Shown here: positions 58,191-64,000 of the stretch, in pieces
Layout: every line of letters starts with the position of its first letter
Position numbering within the stretch: position 1 is the stretch's first letter
Assembly (NCBI GenBank): GCA_027257055.1
Contig: JAPVLO010000073.1
Span: 6,314,501-6,378,500 of the forward strand
Length of the DNA: 64,000 bases
Origin: Cephalopachus bancanus
Lineage: Eukaryota; Chordata; Mammalia; Primates; Tarsiidae
Direction of reading: 5' to 3'
Translations under genes and position numbers: made by a program
Notes under the pieces: model-generated
What the model saw: only the letters and a program-made list of their open reading frames with translations
Databases searched by the model: none
What the model was told of the DNA's origin: nothing

Positions 58191-60049
58191 TGGGAATTTG
58201 CATTTGTTTTAAGCTAACATCTGAGAATCCTAAAGGGCTCAAGTAGGAGATGCTTTTCCAGAATATGTATCTACTTAGGCTAGGCACCAGGAAATACTAC
58301 CAACCAGGGCTACTTCATTTTCTCTAGTTTGTTTTTTCCAGGCTAAGTGGGTAGTATAAATTCAAACTCCAGCAATTACAAGAGAGTAGATAAGGATAAA
58401 AATTATCAGAGGGAATAAATCTTATCTTTATTGTTGTTTTTCACCCAGTGTTGCAGCTCAGACAGATTTTCCCTTCACAGCTTTTTGCTGCTTTGTCAGA
58501 TTTTTTTCTTACATATGATTTCATTGAGGTCATAGCCCTCTCAACAGGTCCTGACATTTATATTCACATCCAGGCTCCACATTCTTGTCTTACACAGGCA
58601 CAAATGTACCGTTTCATTTCCTTAGTGACTATAAACCCCAAAGCTCTAGCTTCCAGGTATCAGCTTCTGCCCTAGGGTAAGTCATGCCACTATGTTTAGA
58701 AGCCCTGATTGTTATGTTGCAGTCCTGATTTCAACTCACAGTTTTTCTTTTAGTTCTTGGGAATTTTCCTTACTTTCTTGCAAATTCAGTCATTTTTAAA
58801 AATATATTTGTTGTTCAGGATCTTTGTGCTTTTCAACAGGATGGCTCTTCAGAATATCTAACCCATATGCCCCTGGAAAGTGGATCCCCACTTGTTTTAA
58901 GTATGAGATTTCTCTCTGCATTAAATTAGGCCCCTGTGTAACATATAATCTGGTCAGAAAACAATCAGTAGATGAATAGAAAACTTATTCACATGTCTTA
59001 GTCTATACCCTTGGGCTTTTTATGACCCTAAGGATGTTAACAAATTTATGCATACTCTTTCTAGGGTTTTCTGGACTGTTGATTGTGGCCAGTGTGAATG
59101 ACAAACAAAAATATCCAGTACTAATTGTGCTCCCCCATGTACCAAGATGGAGAGATGTGAATTTCTCACTTCTATGATTTTCCATAGGAGGCTCCATTCA
59201 GAGCCTCCATGGGAGGCTCTGAATGGGGACCTCTTGGTCAGATAGCCACTGGCTGTTAGGATTTGCATCCTTTATTAACTACTTATTCACTGCAGCATCA
59301 CTAGTGGCCACAATCACTGCATCACTGAAAAAAATGAGCTCTATCTCAGAGGACCATGAAGTCCAGTCAACTTTCCAACAGCAAAACATGACCTTTGCTT
59401 CGGTGCCAGTACTGCTTGGGTGAAATCTGAAATATCCCTACAAGGTTGAACCAGACACATCAAGACAAGCTAAACAGTTCTAATCAACCTGTCATAATGG
59501 ATACAGATTCTGTATGAGAAGCAACCTAACTGGTTCACTCGTCAATCAAGGTTTGTATTTTCCACCGTGATAAAAAAATCTAAGCTAGAAAAATGACTAA
59601 ACCTAGCCCTGGTGTTGGGGGTTGTGCTATCACCAGATAGTGCTATAAGAGCCACGCATTTTCTTAATTGCTAAGTTTTTATTTTAATTTTTTATTTTTT
59701 TAGTCCATTCCCAATTGCCTTTTTGTGTTCCCAGACTGATGGAAACATATCCAGCTAGAAATGGAATATTCCCAGTTGGAAAAGAGGAGAGTAAAAACAA
59801 GTAGAGAGTAAATGGTACTCAGTCAGTGAGGATCACCTGACCACACCATTGCCAGCCTCTCTGATGTTTTATGTGGCAAAATTATAGGGGAACTTGTTTA
59901 AAATGTTAAAAACAAATGTCCGGGTTCCATTTTAAAACTAGTGAGAAACCGAGCACAGGGTCTGGAGTGTAACAGGTTCTTCAAGTGATAACACAAGTAA
60001 TCCCAGCACTTTACCTTAAGAAACACTCAGAGTGTAATTACACAAAACT
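58191..60049. other. unassigned sequence with a 15-bp hairpin
   Basis: No gene or repeat recognised. A perfect inverted repeat lies at 59194-59226, listed separately. Confidence 0.5.
59194..59226. repeat. perfect 15-bp inverted repeat
   Basis: CCATTCAGAGCCTCC (59194-59208) and GGAGGCTCTGAATGG (59212-59226) are exact complements with a three-base spacer. A further partial copy of the left sequence (GGAGGCT) lies just upstream at 59187. Confidence 0.95.
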
Positions 60050-60910
60050 GGATAGCATAGCCTGTGACACGCCTAGGCTATGTGGGATGGCCTATGGCTC
60101 CTAGGCTACTCACCAGTACAGTGTGTTACTGTACTGAATACTGCAGGCAATTGTAGCACAAGGGTGTTTGTGCAGCTAAACGTACCTTAATATAGAAAGA
60201 TATATGTAAAACACAGTATAAAAGATAAATGGTGCACCTGTCTAAGGCACTTACCGTGAATGGAGTTTGCGTGTCTGAAAGTTGCTCTAAGAGCGTCCGT
60301 GAATGAGTGGTGAGTGAATGTGAAGGCTTGGGACACTGCTGTTCACCACTGTAGATTTTATAAACACTGTACAGTTAGACTACACAACATTTATAAGAAA
60401 TATTTTTCTCTTCAATGATAAATTAACCTTAGCTTACTATAAGTTTCTTACTTTATAAACTTCAATTTTTAAAAACTTTTCTGGCCGGGCACGGTGGCTC
60501 AAGTCTGTAATCCCAGCACTTTGGGAGGCCGAGGTGAGTGGATTTGAGACCGTGGGTTTGAGACCAGCCCGGGCAATTTGGCGAGACCTCATCTCTACAA
60601 TAAATCAAAAAATTAGCCGGGCGTGGTAGCCGCACCTGTGGTTCCGGCTACTTGGAAGGCTAAGGCGGAAGGATGGCCGGAGCCCAGCGAATTGACACTG
60701 GGGTGGCTGTGAGTGTACCACTGCACTCCAACCTGGGCGATGGAGTGAGAATCCAACTAAAAAACAAAACAAAACAAAAATCTTTTTCACTGTTTTGTTA
60801 TAACACTTAGCTTAACAGACAAAAAACACATTATACAACTATAACAAACTATTTTCTTTCTTTATATTCTTAGTCTATAAGCTTTTCTTTCTATTTTAAT
60901 TTTAACTCTT
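60050..60910 (+). mobile_element. longer Tigger-like DNA transposon split by an Alu
   Basis: ATAGCCTGTGACACGCCTAGGCTATG, CTCCTAGGCTACTCACC, TGTTACTGTACTGAATACTGCAGGCAATTGTAGCAC, GAATGGAGTTTGCGTGTCTG, TTTATAAACACTGTACAGTTAGACTACAC and AACACTTAGCTTAACAGACAAAAAAC follow a well-known non-coding mammalian DNA transposon in order. Its start resembles the short element at 29740 around CACCTAGGCTAT. An Alu sits between AAAAACTTTTCT and CTTTTTCACTG. Confidence 0.75.
60483..60780 (+). mobile_element. older lineage-type Alu inside the Tigger-like element
   Basis: Starts GGCCGGGCACGGTGGCTCAAGTCTGTAATCCCAGCAC. It has CTCTACAATAAATCAAAAA like the young group, but the right arm GGTGGCTGTGAGTGTACCACTGC lacks the palindrome, so it seems intermediate between AluJ-type and the young group. 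Confidence 0.92.
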
Positions 60911-61150
60911 TGAGGTAAGTCCTTTAATTATCTCTGCTTTAAAAGTGAGGTTATTCAGATAGATGTTAGTAACTTAACAAAAACGGCATAAACAGTAGGA
61001 AGTGGAGTGAGATTTCAACCCCTTGCTTCTATCACTACACAAGAAAATGGAACCTAGAGCAGTGAAGCTATTTGCTTAAGACTATACAGCTGTCTATTAC
61101 TGGAGACAAAACAAGAATTCAAAACCTAACTCCCCATCCAGGATTCTGAG
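60911..61150 (+). mobile_element. two adjacent MIR-like pieces
   Basis: GAGGTAAGTCCTTTAATTATCTCTGCTTTAAAAGTGAGG...GAGATTTCAACCCC, then GAAAATGGAACCTAGAGCAGTGAAGCTATTTGCTTAAGACTATACAGCT...AAGAATTCAAAACCTAAC each resemble the MIR core and 3' half. Both are strongly decayed. Confidence 0.5.
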
Positions 61151-63375
61151 ATAACCTAGGATGTGTGAATAAACTTAGAAATCATTTTCAGCTGCTCACT
61201 GGAAAGAGAGACTTGCCCAGAAGTGTGGTGGCAGGAACCCTACTCAGGTGTCAAAGTTTGATGCATTCCTTTGTCTTTGTGTCCTTGGATAATAATGTGA
61301 CTGGATATAAAGTTCTTACAATCTGACAACCTGGATCAAAGCTTTTCCTCACATCTTGACTACTCCAGACAAAACTTATTCCAGCATGACAGGAGAGTAG
61401 TGGGGAGAAAGGTACACATATAGGAACACAGCAGGGATTCTCTCAAAAACATTGTTTCTGTGGACAGATGCGCCTCAGGGTTTATGGTGGAATCACAGAG
61501 GAAGGAGATTAATCTAGGGAAATGGTTTTCTGGAATTAAATGTTCATTAATTGTGGTTTATCAAACTGGAATTTGCATAATTCTGGGAAGCACTGAGCTC
61601 AAGGTACACATTATGGCATAACAAGGAGATACATTTATCCATGTACGGTATTTGTATGATACTATTAAAAGACAGAATGCTCAAACTATTCAAGAGAATA
61701 AATGTTTCTGATTCTTTGGTGCACTTAAAATGCTCTCTGGGGAATAAATTAGAGAGGGCTCTAAAGAAAAGCTCGCTCATCAATGTCAGTGGCTCCCTGG
61801 AGGAAGTTTACAGAAAATGAAGATTCTCAGGATTTTCTCTCAGAATGGGTTTCTTAGACCTCTTGTAGCCCTGGAAATCTAGGTCTTAAAGCACCATCAG
61901 GTGATTCTGATACAAATGATTCATACAGTTGTTAGGGGATCTCTGCTGATGTACTAATTATGCAGCCTTATCTATTTATTAAAGCAGATCCCCCGAGGAC
62001 TTCCAGAACCCTACTAATTGTGATTGAGAAACACTTTCAGAAATTCTGTGTGAAATTTGCAATTACTAGTTGTGTATTCTGGAACTTTATCATTTATTGA
62101 TTTATTGCCACTGCAGTAAAACTGGACTAGTAAAATTTCATTTACAGCTTACCTTTGTCCACTCCCCACAGACCTAATCATGAGATGACATAACTGGAAC
62201 CGGAAGATTTGGCCCCACAACACTCTAGGCCCTCAAAACAGTTCTTAACCAGTAGAAATTGAAGAAGCTAATGACTTTGCAACTGTACGCCATATCTGGA
62301 AGTCTTGAAAATTATCCTTGTATCCAGCCCCTCCTGAGCTCCAGTTCCAGTAGCAGGATCTTTGTACCCTAGTCCCAGCATTTTCCTGGTTCCTTTTTTA
62401 ACTGCGTAAGTGATTTTTTGTGTTGTGAAATTCCAAGGGCTGAAACCCCATCAATGAGCCAGCAATGATCTTTTTGAACTTCCTGCCTTGACTCTTGACT
62501 TTTGACTGCTACAGGATCCCCCCAATGGTTCACCTGTCTGCCCTAATCACCTTCTGACATCCATTGAGCAAACTTCCTTGGTCACCTGCTGCACTCTACT
62601 GAGTCTGACAATGGCCTGCAGTTTTTCCCCAACCCAGTTCAAGTTCTGATATTTTCTTACAACCATTCAGGGTTTTCTGAAACCATCTCTCTGGCATATT
62701 TAAGATATGCTAAAAATCTTTGGTTGTAATCACATAGAAGTCATTTATCATAGAAAAGGCACCTCTGAAACAACTTAAAAAATAAAATGAGCTGCTAAAA
62801 TAAAAAAGTTCCACATTTTAAGATAATTTTAATTTTCTGATGTTACAGGAGAACCCTTTGTATTTTATTCAAATTCATGAATAATAGATAACAGTTCTTC
62901 TAAGATGTCTCATTACGTTTGCAGCATACAAATATAAAGTTTCTTAAAATGGCCTCCTGTCAAATACATATGATTTCTATTTGTCTGCTGTTAATGTAAT
63001 TGACTAAACACTCGATTCTACTGATTATGCTTTCCCTTGTAAACCACTTACTTTATAGGCATAAGCAGCTGTGTTTATGCTTCTGTGATTTTCTGGTTTC
63101 ATTATGAAGTTTTCAGCATGCGAATCGAGAGCAATAGACAGTCTAAGCACCCAGGCACCAGCTGGCAAGTTCTTTGCCGATAAAGGCAATATTCCATCAA
63201 TGCTTGTAAATGTCACATAGAAGGATACACATGTGCGCTTATAAAACCACTTCAGCCATAATCATTGTGAACGTGAACAGGAAGAAAACACTAGCTTTTC
63301 AGGAAATAGTGGATCAATCATCAAATACCTGAATTTAACCAAGAGCTCAAGTGCTTCCTCTCCTGCCCCTCCTTC
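61151..63375. other. unassigned sequence
   Basis: No gene recognised. A stretch near 61890-62040 (AGCACCATCAGGTGATTCTGATAC...GATTGAGAAACAC) faintly resembles the MER5 hAT elements but is too diverged to call. Confidence 0.5.
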
Positions 63376-63383
63376 AAACTTAG

Positions 63384-63784
63384 AACTATGAAAAAATTTT
63401 TAAGTTTTATTTTATTACAGAGATGTGAGGTGCAAGTGAGGATTAACTACATAAGAAGGCTGCATGCAGGTGAAGTTTGGGCTTCTAACTGGCCCTCACT
63501 CCCCCTGGAAGTGGACCAGGTAACCTTTGTGTTGTCACACATCCTCCACCCACCTTCCCTCCCTCTCCTAGCAGTGCTTCAAACTGTAAGAATCCTAGAA
63601 AAAAAACGTAGGAAACATCTTGTGCACACTGGTGGGGCAAAATTCTTGACCAAGTCTTCAAAAGCAAATGCCATTCAAGCTAAGATAGGCAAGTGGGAAC
63701 TCATCAAGCAGCAAGACTTTTGCACAGCAAAAGAATCTGTCACAAGGGTAAAGAAACAACCCACAGAATGGGAATTTCGTTTTT
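63384..63784 (-). mobile_element. small L1 insertion with an inverted 5' part
   Basis: On the minus strand it reads: inverted ORF2 piece, then the 3'UTR in sense, then an A-rich tail. The plus strand from about 63601 encodes the ORF2 C-terminal block (AKFLTKSSKANAIQAKIGKW, ELIKQQDFCTAKESVTRVKK, QPTEWEF), while 63391-63595 is the complement of the L1 3' end. AAACTTAG flanks the unit on both sides (63376-63383 and 63785-63792). This is the structure produced by twin priming during L1 integration. Confidence 0.75.
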
Positions 63785-63792
63785 AAACTTAG

Positions 63793-64000
63793 GAGCTTAG
63801 TATAAATAAGAAAGGGTGCAATTAAGAGAGGCAGGCAGGCAGGCAGACAAATTGAGAAGGGAGGTTGATTGAGGATATTCATGCGGAGAAATAGCTGTAA
63901 AAGAAGGGAAAAAAAAGAAGATTGAGGAGAACTAATAAGGTATAGAAGAAATAGAGAAAGACAAAGAGACTCAGTCGTCACCCAGCAGGTGTTTGTTATC
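63793..64000. other. purine-rich unassigned sequence with (GGCA)n
   Basis: A run of GGCAGGCAGGCAGGCAGA lies at 63829-63846, followed by A/G-rich sequence to the end of the window. No gene seen. Confidence 0.6.

Noticed and set aside
59997..60013. GTAATCCCAGCACTTT resembling an Alu start
   Set aside because: The match stops after about 17 bases, with no further Alu sequence or tail.
61890..62040. Possible MER5-type hAT relic
   Set aside because: Only a few scattered words match; no terminal repeats could be placed.
63388..63786. 132-codon open frame resembling an L1 ORF2 C-terminus fused to novel sequence
   Set aside because: The N-terminal part is antisense L1 3'UTR; the fusion results from the inversion in a small L1.

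Overview
The window looks like non-coding nuclear DNA from a primate. It is AT-rich and CpG-poor, holds dimeric Alu elements on both strands, several L1 retrotransposons, MIR relics and DNA-transposon fossils, and shows no long open reading frame and no bacterial or phage-like gene organisation. Most younger Alus share an unusual form: a GGCTCAGCCTGTAATCCC left arm, GGGTTCGAGACCC at the Pol III B box, CTCTACAATAAATCAAAAA in the middle and a palindromic right arm. They are neither human-type AluS/Y nor the lemur or loris Alu forms I know. Together with an equally unfamiliar L1 family, this makes a tarsier the best guess. That is an inference, not an identification.

Layout. 1-7121: sparse old repeats (AluJ, MIR), a decayed mariner with long inverted repeats (4192-5080) and one lineage-specific Alu. 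7138-14366: a full-length dead L1 (copy 1) with target-site duplications, broken by three Alus. 14383-21455: mostly unassigned sequence, a composite Alu and a diverged old repeat. 21469-27942: a second full-length dead L1 (copy 2) with a GAAA microsatellite grown inside ORF2. 27956-29490: an old L1 endonuclease region holding a MER20-like element that itself holds a young Alu. 29740-37808: a Tigger-like element split by an Alu, an L1/HAL1 ORF1 fragment, an AluJ, MIRs and otherwise unassigned sequence. 37810-47172: a long old L1 (copy 4) carrying a nested 5'-truncated L1 (copy 3), two Alus and two antisense L1 3' tails. 47395-52390: further old L1 fragments in both orientations with two Alus, an L1 3' tail and an LTR-like insert. 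52400-64000: sparse old repeats, a second Tigger-like element with its own Alu, and a small L1 with the structure expected from twin priming.

No protein-coding exon, processed pseudogene, tRNA or rRNA gene, CRISPR array or endogenous retrovirus gene could be supported. All recognisable reading frames are broken L1 or mariner relics or antisense shadows of repeats. The biology here is layered transposition: mariner, MER20, MIR and L1M first, then the lineage's own L1s, then its own Alus landing preferentially in older L1 sequence. I did not find an undescribed cellular system. The most interesting signals are the structure of the lineage-specific Alu and L1 families and several local rearrangements that leave perfect hairpins.
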